From positions 5,766,001 to 5,830,000 of the forward strand of contig OX392529.1 of the NCBI GenBank assembly GCA_947623455.1: DNA of 64,000 nt, read 5' to 3'. The position numbers and the translations under genes were made by a program. Source of the stretch: Mimachlamys varia (taxonomy: Eukaryota; Mollusca; Bivalvia; Pectinida; Pectinidae). The notes under the pieces are model-generated. The model was not told the DNA's origin. It was given only the letters and a program-made list of their open reading frames with translations, and ran no database searches. Each line of letters begins with the position of its first letter. The first letter of the stretch is position 1. Positions 1-13,400 of the stretch are shown piece by piece.

Positions 1-1361
1 TACGTTGGTTCTTTACCGTCCCAATATTTGATTATTTTCATATATGTCACTTTAACACCATCATTCGCTGCATACGTGACAATCGAGTTGATTACATCAT
101 CCTCCGAGGCGTCAGCAATAATTCTGGACATAAGAAGCTGTTTTGTTTTCGGCTTACGTTTGGCTCCGCGGAATTGATACGAGGTTGTACATGCAGTTTC
201 ATCAGACGAACCAAGCTGTTGCTGCGTATTGTACCCGAAGAATGTAACATTTCGGTGTGAACGATCAGGTTTGGAATTTGTACTGTCGTTAAGCGTAACC
301 GACAAAACTTTAGGTTTATATACACGTTTGTCATCGTTTGTCATTTGAACGACATCTGCATATGATTGGGATGTATAGCTTCCAACATTTTGATTGCCTG
401 GGACGTCGTCGTTGGAGGAATTATTCCTGGTTGTCTCTATCATGTCATTTATTAGACAAACAACATCATCGTCGTCACGTCGGCTATCTGCCAGTACCTC
501 CGGTACTTTGATTTTTACATCGTTCACGGATAAGTTACTATCTTGTACTATCGACGGAGATACACATGTTTGATCTTTCAAGCTCGAAATGACATTTTCT
601 TTAATATTTAGTTCTGTACGCAACTTACACATGTCTTTCATAAGCGCAGAAATTTTCTGTTCTTTTTTCGCTTTTTCGATGGTCATTTCACGTAATTCTT
701 TTCTAAGTTCACTGATATCTTCGCGCAATGCAATATTAATATCATTCATTTGCTCCGTGATTTCATTCCTCATTCCTACTATCAGTATAAACAAATCGGC
801 AAGTGTTTGATTGTTTACATTACTGCCAATACTGGACAGGGGTGAGTCTTGACCTACGGTAGTCATGCCGCTATGCACGGGTGATCCTATTGTGGCTACC
901 TGTTTTACCAAGGTCTGATCACTGAGTAGGCGCGACGCGTCTGCACTTTCTTTTGATGAGCGCGAATCCATGGTCAAGTTCCCTATATCTTTCGATCTCA
1001 ATAAATATTTAATCTCACTCTTATTTGTACCTCCGTCAATATACTGGAAAAGTGTGTAAATATCTTCAATGTATTTGTCCAACGCTGACGAGTTTCCACC
1101 ATTTCTACGCTTCACCAGTACACCTTGGGGTGTATCAGGTAGTCTCACGAGGGACAGATCGTAGAGTGCTTGACGCACCTGAACGAGACTTTCAATATTA
1201 CCCGTGTATATATTGTCTAAACGTTTCTTAAATCTGCCTTTGTCTAATGACCCAACCGATTCTCTGAGCTGCTCGAAAATGCTTTTATCTATTTGTGTAG
1301 ATGTCATACTGGGCTCCTCATTGTCCGACATGTTACCAAAACTGTCTCTGCTACTATTCAT
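1..1361 (-). CDS. Retrotransposon ORF1-like protein, 3' end beyond the window
   Basis: Reading the minus strand from the ATG at 1361-1359 gives 453 codons with no stop before the left edge, far longer than chance. The protein begins MNSSRDSFGNMSDNEE. It has a charged N-terminal half, a strong heptad-rich coiled coil at about residues 190-262, an acidic low-complexity linker with SQSYADVV near residue 332-339, and a C-terminal part beginning FRGAKRK (about 397) followed by a compact alpha/beta-looking stretch. From knowledge of such elements, coiled coil plus a SYADVV-like linker plus a basic C-terminal domain is typical of ORF1 proteins encoded upstream of the reverse transcriptase in metazoan LINE-type elements. 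ORF1 identity is therefore inferred; the ORF2 that would prove it lies outside. The frame remains open upstream of the ATG, so the start is not fixed. The lack of stops suggests a young copy. Confidence 0.7.
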   Translation of the reverse strand, partial: MNSSRDSFGNMSDNEEPSMTSTQIDKSIFEQLRESVGSLDKGRFKKRLDNIYTGNIESLVQVRQALYDLSLVRLPDTPQGVLVKRRNGGNSSALDKYIEDIYTLFQYIDGGTNKSEIKYLLRSKDIGNLTMDSRSSKESADASRLLSDQTLVKQVATIGSPVHSGMTTVGQDSPLSSIGSNVNNQTLADLFILIVGMRNEITEQMNDINIALREDISELRKELREMTIEKAKKEQKISALMKDMCKLRTELNIKENVISSLKDQTCVSPSIVQDSNLSVNDVKIKVPEVLADSRRDDDDVVCLINDMIETTRNNSSNDDVPGNQNVGSYTSQSYADVVQMTNDDKRVYKPKVLSVTLNDSTNSKPDRSHRNVTFFGYNTQQQLGSSDETACTTSYQFRGAKRKPKTKQLLMSRIIADASEDDVINSIVTYAANDGVKVTYMKIIKYWDGKEPT

Positions 1362-1596
1362 TATAGCGTACGTCTCCCACACGGTGATACAGTGAACAGT
1401 ATTGGTACATATTACAAATATGTTTTTAAGACATTGTCAGTGTATATTGGATATATCTCACAAATTATCTTATCATATACGCCTTCTGCCACTTACCAAC
1501 CAAAAATGGAAGCAATAGTAGCACAAGAATTCGTTGTACAGCTTCAAAACATCGGAGACGAAAGTATGACCACATCCACCGTCAAGGGCAGACAAG
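1362..1596 (-). other. Region between ORF1 start and 40-bp array
   Basis: On the minus strand this is the leader of the ORF1-like gene. The reading frame of the ORF continues open for at least some codons upstream of the ATG. No promoter motif is recognisable. It may be the 5' UTR of the element. Confidence 0.35.
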
Positions 1597-2808
1597 GATT
1601 TACCTTATATACACTGTAGACAGGGTTTGCTGGGTAGATTTACCTTATATACACTGTAGACAGGGTTTGCTGGGTAGATTTACCTTATATACACTGTAGA
1701 CAGGGTTTGCTGGGTAGATTTACCTTATATACACTGTAGACAGGGTTTGCTGGGTAGATTTGCCTTATATACTCTGTAGACAGGGTACGCTGGGTAGATT
1801 TACCTTATATACACTGTAGACAGGGTTTGCTGGGTAGATTTACCTTATATACACTGTAGACAGGGTTTGCTGGGTAGATTTACCTTATATACACTGTAGA
1901 CAGGGTTTGCTGGGTAGATTTGCCTTATATACTCTGTAGACAGGGTACGCTGTATAGATTTACCTTATATATACTGTAGACAGGGTACGCTGGGTAGATT
2001 TACCTTATATACACTGTAGACAGGGTTTGCTGGGTAGATTTACCTTATATACACTGTAGACAGGGTTTGCTGTATAGATTTACCTTATATACACTGTAGA
2101 CAGGGTTTGCTGTATAGATTTACCTTATATACACTGTAGACAGGGTTTGCTGGGTAGATTTACCTTATATACACTGTAGACAGGGTACGCTGGGTAGATT
2201 TACCTTATATACACTGTAGACAGGGTTTGCTGGGTAGATTTACCTTATATACACTGTAGACAGGGTTTGCTGGGTAGATTTACCTTATATACACTATAGA
2301 CAGGGTTTGCTGTATAGATTTACCTTATATACACTGTAGACAGGGTTTGCTGTATAGATTTACCTTATATACACTGTAGACAGGGTACGCTGGGTAGATT
2401 TACCTTATATACACTGTAGACAGGGTTTGCTGGGTAGATTTACCTTATATACACTGTAGACAGGGTTTGCTGGGTAGATTTACCTTATATACACTATAGA
2501 CAGGGTTTGCTGTATAGATTTACCTTATATATACTGTAGACAGGGTTTGCTGTATAGATTTACCTTATATATACTGTAGACAGGGTTTGCTGTATAGATT
2601 TACCTTATATACACTGTAGACAGGGTTTGCTGGGTAGATTTACCTTATATACACTATAGACAGGGTTTGCTGGGTAGATTTACCTTATATACACTATAGA
2701 CAGGGTTTGCTGTATAGATTTACCTTATATATACTGTAGACAGGGTTTGCTGTATAGATTTACCTTATATATACTGTAGACAGGTTTCGCTGGGTAGATT
2801 TACCTTAT
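1597..2808. repeat. Minisatellite, 40-bp unit, about 30 copies
   Basis: The unit starts TAGATTTACCTTATATACAC and continues TGTAGACAGGGTTTGCTGGG. Copies differ at a few fixed positions (TTTGC/TACGC, CTGGG/CTGTA, ACACT/ATACT), and variant types recur in blocks, so the array grew by multi-unit duplication. The array lies immediately upstream of the minus-strand ORF1-like gene. Confidence 0.95.
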
Positions 2809-3501
2809 GTATTCGTTCAAAATGAGATTCGCAACGACAATGATGTTATTAGGAGTAACAACAAGTGTATATCGGTACTGTCATGTTTATTACATTTCTA
2901 TACAATGGAAGTTTAACAAAGGAACTGTCTGACTGCAACAGTGAGTTATTTATTTACTTGTATAACGCTTATCGTGATGTCAACACCAGTAGGTGGTCCC
3001 TGATTGTTCCTGTTGATTGTTTACTCGACTGGAATTATCTTTTATATATACAGTTGTAATTGATTTGGATGATTATCAGACAGACTAACGATCTGTAAAG
3101 TACACAGGGACTATATACCCGGTCTACCGTAAAGTGGACAGGGTAGATATGTGCCGGTCTATATTAGCGAGTGTGGAGATGGAATACTGTTGTTTGTGGT
3201 GACGGTATAGACGGTTAATCCGGCCAGGTTTCCTATCCCACATGTGGTTCCCCTAAAGTTGACCATGGACTAGTATTTACTCAGCTTCCTGCAAAGTCTG
3301 TTGCGATTACATGAGCGAAGTACTGCGGTCTGTGGGTCAGTTAGGTCAGTTAGGTCAGTTCGACTGATTAGAGGAACAAGGACGTATCTACAACAATTGG
3401 GGTGTTTAAAAGTAAAGGGTTGTATCTCAAATTTATCTTTTTTAGATTTTGATTAATATTAATTTGGAGTGAGCTTTTGTAATAGAATATGCACTGCATT
3501 T
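2809..3501. other. Unassigned intergenic stretch
   Basis: No convincing coding exon or RNA gene is seen. The only structure is a short run of three TTAGGTCAG repeats near 3340-3361. Confidence 0.5.
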
Positions 3502-3517
3502 CAAATAAAATGGTTTA
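3502..3517. repeat. Target-site duplication, left copy
   Basis: CAAATAAAATGGTTTA, identical to 3756-3771; the two copies bracket the SINE. Confidence 0.9.
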
Positions 3518-3755
3518 TAAACTTTATTTATTTTACAACAATTATGAAACAAGCTATACAACTTATATTAATCACTCCTGTTGGCCCAGATGATAGCGCT
3601 CGAGGGGTCTTATTGTGGGAGGAAACCGGAGTGCCCGGAGAAAACCCACGTGGTCGGGCAGGTGACCCCGTACCTTTTCACGTCCGATCGGGGAATCGAA
3701 CCCCGGCCGCCTTGGTGAAAGGCAAGTGCGCTATCCACTGCACCACCCGACCACC
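3518..3755 (-). mobile_element. tRNA-headed SINE with perfect target-site duplication
   Basis: On the minus strand the element starts with a tRNA-like head. It has an A-box region (TGGTGCAGTGGATAGCGCA) and a B box (GGTTCGATTCC) at about 3690-3750. A conserved body follows (GTGGGTTTTCTCCGGGCACT, about 3610-3650), then an A/T-rich tail near 3520. It is flanked by a perfect 16-bp direct repeat CAAATAAAATGGTTTA at 3502-3517 and 3756-3771, the target-site duplication. The anticodon-stem region is broken compared with a true tRNA-Glu-like gene. The body looks like the conserved central domain of metazoan SINE superfamilies, but I do not assign a family name. Confidence 0.88.
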
Positions 3756-3771
3756 CAAATAAAATGGTTTA
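3756..3771. repeat. Target-site duplication, right copy
   Basis: CAAATAAAATGGTTTA, identical to 3502-3517. The perfect match implies a fairly recent insertion. Confidence 0.9.
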
Positions 3772-4482
3772 ATACTTTTCAACAGCAGATGTTTCTCACA
3801 AAACAAAAATCCATTCACATAAAAACTATACAAACTCTATCAGAAATGCTTACTCCAAATATTGCAGTCAATAAAAATCTAAAAATTAATGAGTTTGAGA
3901 TATGGCCCTTTACTTCTGGGCACTCCATGTTGGTGAACAAAGGATTGACTAGAGCTAGGACATACTTAGTATCAAATTAAATACCTATTGGTCTATCGAT
4001 AGATTGTTCAGCCTTCACTTATCATATTTCATTACTTTCATTAGCATGAATAGACGATAATAAAGCATAGTTCCTAGTGGATGTATTAGGTCTGGTAATA
4101 CAAAACACGATTAATGAAGTTTTATTTCTTTACCATAAGGTATCATACGGACATTTGTAAGTATATTTAATTAATGATGATTTTTATTGACGAACTTTAT
4201 CGCATATGCCTGATGAATATCATGTCATTTACTTTGTCATATTGTCATAAAGTCACAGTCATTTGAATGGATCGATTGTCATAGGTATTAGACCAACTAT
4301 CCTATGATTTAGTTAAGTAAAGCCAACCAGGGAAAAGCTATACTCGTATCAGTTTGTTACATTCTTATTTAGAAATTCAATGGTTACATGCCTTTAACTA
4401 ATTTCACCTAAGAATAAGTCATAAAAACGAGATTTCAAACTAGGCTATGATTGGGTTTTCAGAAATAACACTTTAAATAAAA
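3772..4482. other. AT-rich intergenic DNA
   Basis: I see no gene, RNA or repeat structure here. Confidence 0.5.
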
Positions 4483-5935
4483 ATTCCCCACTAGATGTCT
4501 ACTGGTCTATACTAACAAACCTCTCACTGATTCACCACTAGATGTCTACTGGTCTGTGCTAACAAACCTCTCACTGATTCCCCACTAAATGTCTACTGGT
4601 CTATACTAACAAACCTCTCACTGATTCACCACTAGATGTCTACTGGTCTGTGATAGCAAACCTCTCACTGATTCACCACTAAATGTCTACTGGTCTGTGA
4701 TAGCAAACCTCTCACTGATTCCCCACTAAATGTCTACTGGTTTGTGATAACAAACCTCTCACTGATTCACCACTAGATGTCTACTGGTCTGTGATAGCAA
4801 ACCTCTCACTGATTCACCACTAGATGTCTACTGGTCTGTACTAACAAACCTCTCACTGATTCACCACTAGATGTCTACTGGTCTGTACTAACAAACCTCT
4901 CACTGATTCCTCACTAAATGTCTACTGGTCTGTACTAACATACCTCTCACTGATTCCTCACTAGATGTCTACTGGTCTGTACTAACAAACCTCTCACTGA
5001 TTCCCCACTAAATGTCTACTGGTCTGTGATAGCAAACCTCTCACTGATTCCCCACTAAATGTCTACTGGTCTATACTAACAAACCTCTCACTGATTCCCC
5101 ACTAGATGTCTACTGGTCTGTACTAACAAACCTCTCACTGATTCCCCACTAGATGTCTACTGGTCTATACTAACAAACCTCTCACTGATTCCCCACTAGA
5201 TGTCTACTGGTCTGTACTAACAAACCTCTCACTGATTCCCCACTAGATGTCTACTGGTCTATACTAACAAACCTCTCACTGATTCCCCACTAGATGTCTA
5301 CTGGTCTGTACTAACAAACCTCTCACTGATTCCCCACTAGATGTCTACTGGTCTGTACTAACAAACCTCTCACTGATTCCCCACTAAATGTCTACTGGTC
5401 TTTACTAACAAACCTCTCACTGATTCTCCACTAGATGTCTACTGGTCTGTACTAACAAACCTCTCACTGATTCCCCACTAGATGTCTACTGGTCTGTACT
5501 AACAAACCTCTCACTGATTCCCCACTAGATGTCTACTGGTCTATACTAACAAACCTCTCACTGATTCTCCACTAGATGTCTACTGGTCTGTACTAACAAA
5601 CCTCTCACTGATTCTCCACTAGATGTCTACTGGTCTGTACTAACAAACCTCTCACTGATTCCCCACTAGATGTCTACTGGTCTATACTAACAAACCTCTC
5701 ACTGATTCTCCACTAGATGTCTACTGGTCTATACTAACAAACCTCTCACTGATTCTCCACTAGATGTCTACTGGTCTGTACTAACAAACCTCTCACTGAT
5801 TCCCCACTAAATGTCTACTGGTCTGTACTAACAAACCTCTCACTGATTCCCCACTAGATGTCTACTGGTCTGTACTAACAAACCTCTCACTGATTCCGAT
5901 TCCCCACCAGTTATCTACTTGTTTGCGCTAACAAA
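4483..5935. repeat. Minisatellite, 47-bp unit, about 30 copies
   Basis: The unit reads CCCCACTAGATGTCTACTGG, then TCTGTACTAACAAACCTCTCA and CTGATT. Variation is confined to few positions (TAGATG/TAAATG, GTACTA/ATACTA/GTGATA). The last unit, 5890-5935, is diverged. It contains stops in all frames and is not coding. Confidence 0.95.
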
Positions 5936-7475
5936 CTCTCACTTTGTTATGATATATAGATGTATACCAAAGAATGTGGAAATCAAGTCTAAAAAAAAAA
6001 ACATCTTAGATTTCAAAGTTGCTTGACCAGACTAGCTTGATTTTGATTGTGACGTCATGCTCTACGTAAATAATTGACGTAATGATGACAGTGCTCTAGA
6101 AGCCCAAATGGCTACAAAAAGTATATTCCATAAGTCTTTATAGATTATTTAATGAAAATGATATATCGGATTCATTCAAATTATACAAAGTGATACGTAT
6201 TGAAGGGTTAAGCGTTAACATATTAAGCCAGCAATATTAAACCATTACACCTGGCAGTGCCCGTTATATATGTGACAGTATCAGTATCACACCGTACTTA
6301 CCTGAAATCTCTCCTGGTATTACACCATTATCTTCTTTCGTAGGTCTCTTCTAGCAATGTTAATTATCAAATGAGTTCCAAAATGTTAAAATCCTCTAGT
6401 GCTTATATTTAAACAAATTAACGATTTGGTTTACTTTTTAATCCTATTAAGATCGTCTGCTTAATCTGCTTCGAACGGAAGTGGGATCTCTGTGAATGCG
6501 CGCGCGGCCTTGGTTACCGTAGGTGACACGAAAAGAGCAAAGTAGCTACTGGAAATGGTTACTGTTGTATATGGTGTATAGTATTGCATTGTGTGCAGGT
6601 GTATTGTCTGTCAGATATATGTATAAACTATGAGGTCATGTCGGGTCATCCGTTTTCCATACTGGGTGTATCACGTGACCAGTCATTCACTGATTGGAGG
6701 CGTCACTGCGTTAAGTGACAAGAGGTTATGTCTAGTGGTTCTACAATGAGTTAATCCTTCAATAGTCCTAGTGTACAGATTAACAACTGGTTTACCTAGC
6801 ATGGGGCTGCTATATACACACACTTCTTATCAACTTGTCATTGAACCTAAAACCTGAGTTAAAGAAACACTTCTCATCAATGTCGGACTTAGAAAGAAAT
6901 TAACTTTTTATTACGCGTCCTCGTTTATATTATAGAAACATTGTTGTGTTACTTGTAAATTTCAAACAAAACGCTTAACATACTAATTAGTATTGAAACA
7001 TTACCGGTATTATAATCCATTTACTAAACGTGTATTAGTGCAGCCATGGTCCTTTAACAGGTCCCCGGGACGCCAGCAGTAAGGTGCATATATATATATC
7101 TAATATACGACTAAAGTATAACGACCTAACGTTGCCAAATGTTTGATTTAGTTATCATAAATTATCAAATTAGACAAAGTCTGAGTATTAAACAGAACAA
7201 TACGTCAGGAGTTGAATTTATTAATATTGATATATGGACCTTATAGATGGCAGATAACAGGATAGCAATAATGTTACCCAGACGGAACACAATACATATA
7301 ACATAATATTTACTAGCTTTGTAGCTATTTTTCATAAAGAATATAATCCTACTAAATCAATGGCGCACACGATTTGATCTGTTTTGTAAATTGTTCTCAA
7401 AAGACTTAATTATTAACACCTGTTAGAGGAGCTAATGGCAGAATAATACAGTTCCCCCTCTCGTATTAATATTAA
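5936..7475. other. Intergenic DNA, nothing recognised
   Basis: AT-rich sequence with a short (TA)n run near 7088. No exon with splice sites and no RNA gene could be supported. Confidence 0.5.
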
Positions 7476-10400
7476 TTCAATTAGATAATAGTTATAGGTA
7501 AGACATTATATATAGGTTAGCTATTAGTTATAAGTAAGATATTATATATAGGTAAGATATTATATATGGGTTAGATATTAGTTATAGGTAAGTATTATAT
7601 ATAGGTTAGATATTAGTTATAGGTAAGTATTATATATAGGTTAGATATTATATATAGGATAGATATTAGTTATAGGTTAGATATTAGTTATAGGTTAGAT
7701 ATTAGTTATAGGTTAGATATTAGTTATAGGTTAGATATTAGTTATAGGTAAGTACTATATATAGGATAGATATTAGTTATAGGTTAGATATTAGTTATAG
7801 GTAAGATATTATATATAGGATAGATATTAGTTATAGGTTAGATATTAGTTATAGGTAATATATTATATATAGGTTATATATTAGATATAGGTAAGATATT
7901 ATATATAGGTTAGATATTAGATATAGGTTATATATTAGTTATAGGTAATATATTATATATAGGTTAGATATTAGTTATAGGTAAGATATTATATATAGGT
8001 TAGATATTAGATATAGGTTATATATTAGTTATAGGTAAGATATTATATATAGGTTAGATATTAGTTATAGGTTAGATATTATATATAGGTTAGATATTAG
8101 ATATAGGTAAGTATTATATATAGGTTAGATATTAGTTATAGGTAAGATATTATATATAGGTTAGATATTAGTTATAGGTTAGATATTAGTTATAGGTAAG
8201 TATTATATATAGGTTAGATATTAGTTATAGGTAAGTATTATATATAGGTTAGATATTAGTTATAGGTAAGATATTATATATAGGTTAGATATTAGTTATA
8301 GGTTAGATATTATATATAGGTTAGATATTAGTTATAGGTAAGATATTATATATAGGTTAGATATTAGTTATAGGTACTATTATATATAGGTTAGATATTA
8401 GTTATAGGTAAGATATTATATATAGGTTAGATATTAGTTATAGGTAAGTATTATATATAGGTTAGATATAAGTTATAGGTAAGTATTATATATAGGTTAG
8501 ATATTAGTTATAGGTAAGATATCATATATAGGTTAGATATTACTTATAGGTTAGATATTATATATAGGTTAGATATAAGTTATAGGTAAGATATTATATA
8601 AAAGTTAGATATTAGTTATAGGTACTATTATATATAGGTTAGATATTAGTTATAGGTAAGATATTATATATAGGTTAGATATTAGATATAGGTTATATAT
8701 TAGTTATAGGTAATATATCATATATAGGTTAGATATTAGTTATAGGTTAGATATTAGTTATAGGTAAGTATTATATATAGGTTAGATATTAGTTATAGGT
8801 AATATATTATATATAGGTTAGATATTAGTTATAGGTTAGATATTAGTTATAGGTAAGTATTATATATAGGTTATATATTAGTTATAGGTAATATATGATA
8901 TATAGGTTAGATATTAGTTATAGGTTAGATATTAGTTATAGGTAAGTATTATATATAGGTTATATATTAGTTATAGGTAATATATTATATATAGGTTAGA
9001 TATTAGTTATACGTAAGTATTATATATAGGTTAGATATTAGTTATAGGTAAGATATTATATATAGGTTAGATATTAGTTATAGGTAAGATATTATATATA
9101 GGTTAGCTATTTGTTATAGGTAAGATATTATATATAGGTTAGCTATTAGTTATAGGTAAGATATTATATATAGGTTAGATATTAGTTATAGGCAAGATAT
9201 TATATATAGGTAAGATATAATATATATGTTACCTATTAGTTATAGGTAAGATATTACATATAGGTTAGCTATTAGTTATAGGTAAGTATTATATATAGGA
9301 TAGATATTAGTTATAGGTTAGATATTAGTTATAGGTAAGATATTATATATAGGATAGATATTAGTTATAGGTTAGATATTAGTTATAGGTAATATATTAT
9401 ATATAGGTTAGATATTAGATATAGGTAAGATATTATATATAGGTTAGATATTAGATATAGGTTATATATTAGTTATAGGTAATATATTATATATAGGTTA
9501 GATATTAGTTATAGGTTAGATATTAGTTATAGGTACTATTATATATAGGTTAGATATTAGTTATAGGTAAGATATTATATATAGGTAAGATATTAGTTAT
9601 AGGTAAGATATTATATATAGGTAAGATATAATATATATGTTACCTATTAGTTATAGGTTAGATATTATATATAGGTTAGCTATTAGTTATAGGTAAGTAT
9701 TATATATAGGATAGATATTAGTTATAGGTACTATTATATATAGGTTAGATATTATATATAGGATAGATATTAGTTATAGGTAAGATATTATATATAGGTT
9801 AGATATTAGTTATAGGTAAGTATTATATATAGGTTAGATATTAGTTATAGGTACTATTATATATAGGTTAGATATTAGTTATAGGTACTATTATATATAG
9901 GTTAGATATTAGTTATAGGTAAGATATTATATATAGGTAAGATATAATATATATGTTACCTATTAGTTATAGGTTAGATATTATATATAGGTTAGATATT
10001 ATATATAGGTTAGATATTAGTTATAGGTAAGATATTATATATAGGTTAGATATTAGTTATAGGTAAGATATTATATAAAGGTAAGATATTAGTTATAGGT
10101 AAGATATTATATATAGGTCCGATATTAGTTATAGGTAAGATATTATATATAGGTTAGATATTAGTTATAGGTAAGATATTATATAAAGGTAAGATATTAG
10201 TTATAGGTAAGATATTATATATAGGTTAGATATTAGTTATAGGTAAGATATTATATAAAGGTAAGATATTAGTTATAGGTAAGATATTATATATAGGTTA
10301 GATATTAGTTATAGGTAAGATATTATATATAGGTTAGATATTAGTTATAGGTTAGATATTAGTTATAGGTTAGATATTAGTTATAGGTTAGATATTAGTT

Positions 10401-13400
10401 ATAGGTTAGATATTAGTTATAGGTAAGTATTATATATAGGATAGATATTAGTTATAGGTTAGATATTAGTTATAGGTAAGATATTATATATAGGATAGAT
10501 ATTAGTTATAGGTTAGATATTAGTTATAGGTAATATATTATATATAGGTTAGATATTAGATATAGGTAATATATTATATATAGGTTAGATATTAGTTATA
10601 GGTTAGATATTAGTTATAGGTACTATTATATATAGGTTAGATATTAGTTATAGGTAAGATATTATATATAGGTTAGATATTAGTTATAGGTAAGTATTAT
10701 ATATAGGTTAGATATTAGTTATAGGTAAGTATTATATATAGGTTAGATATTATATATAGGTAAGATATGATATATAGGTTAGATATTACTTATAGGTAAT
10801 ATATTATATATATGTTAGATATTAGTTATAGGTTAGATATTAGTTATAGGTAAGTATTATATATAGGTTAGATATTAGTTATAGGTAATATATTATATAT
10901 AGGTTAGATATTAGTTATAGGTTAGATATTAGTTATAGGTAAGTATTATATATAGGTTATATATTAGTTATAGGTAATATATTATATATAGGTTAGATAT
11001 TAGTTATAGGTTAGATATTAGTTATAGGTAAGTATTATATATAGGTTATATATTAGTTATAGGTAATATATTATATATAGGTTAGATATTAGTTATACGT
11101 AAGTATTATATATAGGTTAGATATTAGTTATAGGTAAGATATTATATATAGGATAGATATTAGTTTTAGGTTAGATATTAGTTATAGGTAATATATTATA
11201 TATAGGTTAGATATTAGATATAGGTAAGATATTATATATAGGTTAGATATTAGATATAGGTTATATATTAGTTATAGGTAATATATTATATATAGGTTAG
11301 ATATTAGTTATAGGTAACATATAATATATAGGTTAGATATTAGATATAGGTTATATATTAGTTATAGGTAAGATATTATATATAGGTTAGATATTAGTTA
11401 TAGGTTAGATATTATATATAGGTTAGATATTAGATATAGGTAAGTATTATATATAGGTTAGATATTAGTTAAAGGTAAGATATTATATATAGGTTAGATA
11501 TTAGTTATAGGTTAGATATTAGTTATAGGTAAGTATTATATATAGGTTAGATATTAGTTATAGGTAAGTATTATATATAGGTTAGATATTAGTTATAGGT
11601 AAGATATTATATATAGGTTAGATATTAGTTATAGGTTAGATATTATATATAGGTTAGATATAAGTTATAGGTAAGATATTATATATAGGTTAGATATTAG
11701 TTATAGGTACTATTATATATAGGTTAGATATAAGTTATAGGTAAGATATTATATAAAAGTTAGATATTAGTTATAGGTACTATTATATATAGGTTAGATA
11801 TTAGTTATAGGTAAGATATTATATATAGGTTAGATATTAGATATAGGTTATATATTAGTTATAGGTAATATATTATATATAGGCTAGATATTAGTTATAG
11901 GTTAGATATTAGTTATAGGTAAGTATTATATATAGGTTAGATATTAGTTATAGGTAATATATTATATATAGGTTAGATATTAGTTATAGGTTAGATATTA
12001 GTTATAGGTAAGTATTATATATAGGTTATATATTAGTTATAGGTAATATATTATATATAGGTTAGATATTAGTTATAGGTTAGATATTAGTTATAGGTAA
12101 GTATTATATATAGGTTATATATTAGTTATAGGTAATATATTATATATAGGTTAGATATTAGTTATACGTAAGTATTATATATAGGTTAGATATTAGTTAT
12201 AGGTAAGATATTTTATATAGGTTAGATATTAGTTATAGGTAAGATATTATATATAGGTTAGCTATTTGTTATAGGTAAGATATTATATATAGGTTAGCTA
12301 TTAGTTATAGGTAAGATATTATATATAGGTTAGATATTAGTTATAGGCAAGATATTATATATAGGTAAGATATAATATATATGTTACCTATTAGTTATAG
12401 GTAAGATATTATATATAGGTTAGCTATTAGTTATAGGTAAGTATTATATATAGGATAGATATTAGTTATAGGTTAGATATTAGTTATAGGTAAGATATTA
12501 TATATAGGATAGATATTAGTTATAGGTTAGATATTAGTTATAGGTAATATATTATATATAGGTTAGATATTAGATATAGGTAAGATATTATATATAGGTT
12601 AGATATTAGATATAGGTTATATATTAGTTATAGGTAATATATTATATATAGGTTAGATATTAGTTATAGGTTAGATATTAGTTATAGGTACTATTATATA
12701 TAGGTTAGATATTAGTTATAGGTAAGATATTATATATAGGTAAGATATAATATATATGTTACCTATTAGTTATAGGTAAGATATTATATATAGGTTAGAT
12801 ATTAGTTATAGGTAAGATATTATATATAGGTTAGATATTAGTTATAGGTAAGTATTATATATAGGTTAGATATTAGTTATAGGTACTATTATATATAGGT
12901 TAGATATTAGTTATAGGTACTATTATATATAGGTTAGATATTAGTTATAGGTAAGATATTATATATAGGTAAGATATAATATATATGTTACCTATTAGTT
13001 ATAGGTTAGATATTATATATAGGTTAGATATTATATATAGGTTAGATATTAGTTATAGGTAAGATATTATATATAGGTTAGATATTAGTTATAGGTAAGA
13101 TATTATATAAAGGTAAGATATTAGTTATAGGTAAGATATTATATATAGGTTAGATATTAGTTATAGGTTAGATATTAGTTATAGGTAAGATATTATATAT
13201 AGGTTAGATATTAGTTATAGGTTAGATATTAGTTATAGGTTAGATATTAGTTATAGGTTAGATATTAGTTATAGGTAAGATATTATATATAGGATAGATA
13301 TTAGTTATAGGTTAGATATTAGTTATAGGTAATATATTATATATAGGTTAGATATTAGATATAGGTAAGATATTATATATAGGTTAGATATTAGATATAG

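Noticed and set aside
3680..3755. A tRNA gene (Glu-like) on the minus strand
   Set aside because: The A and B boxes are good, but the anticodon stem does not pair and the sequence continues into a SINE body flanked by a target-site duplication.
1597..5935. CRISPR array
   Set aside because: Units are contiguous minisatellite copies of 40 and 47 bp without unique spacers, in a eukaryotic genome.
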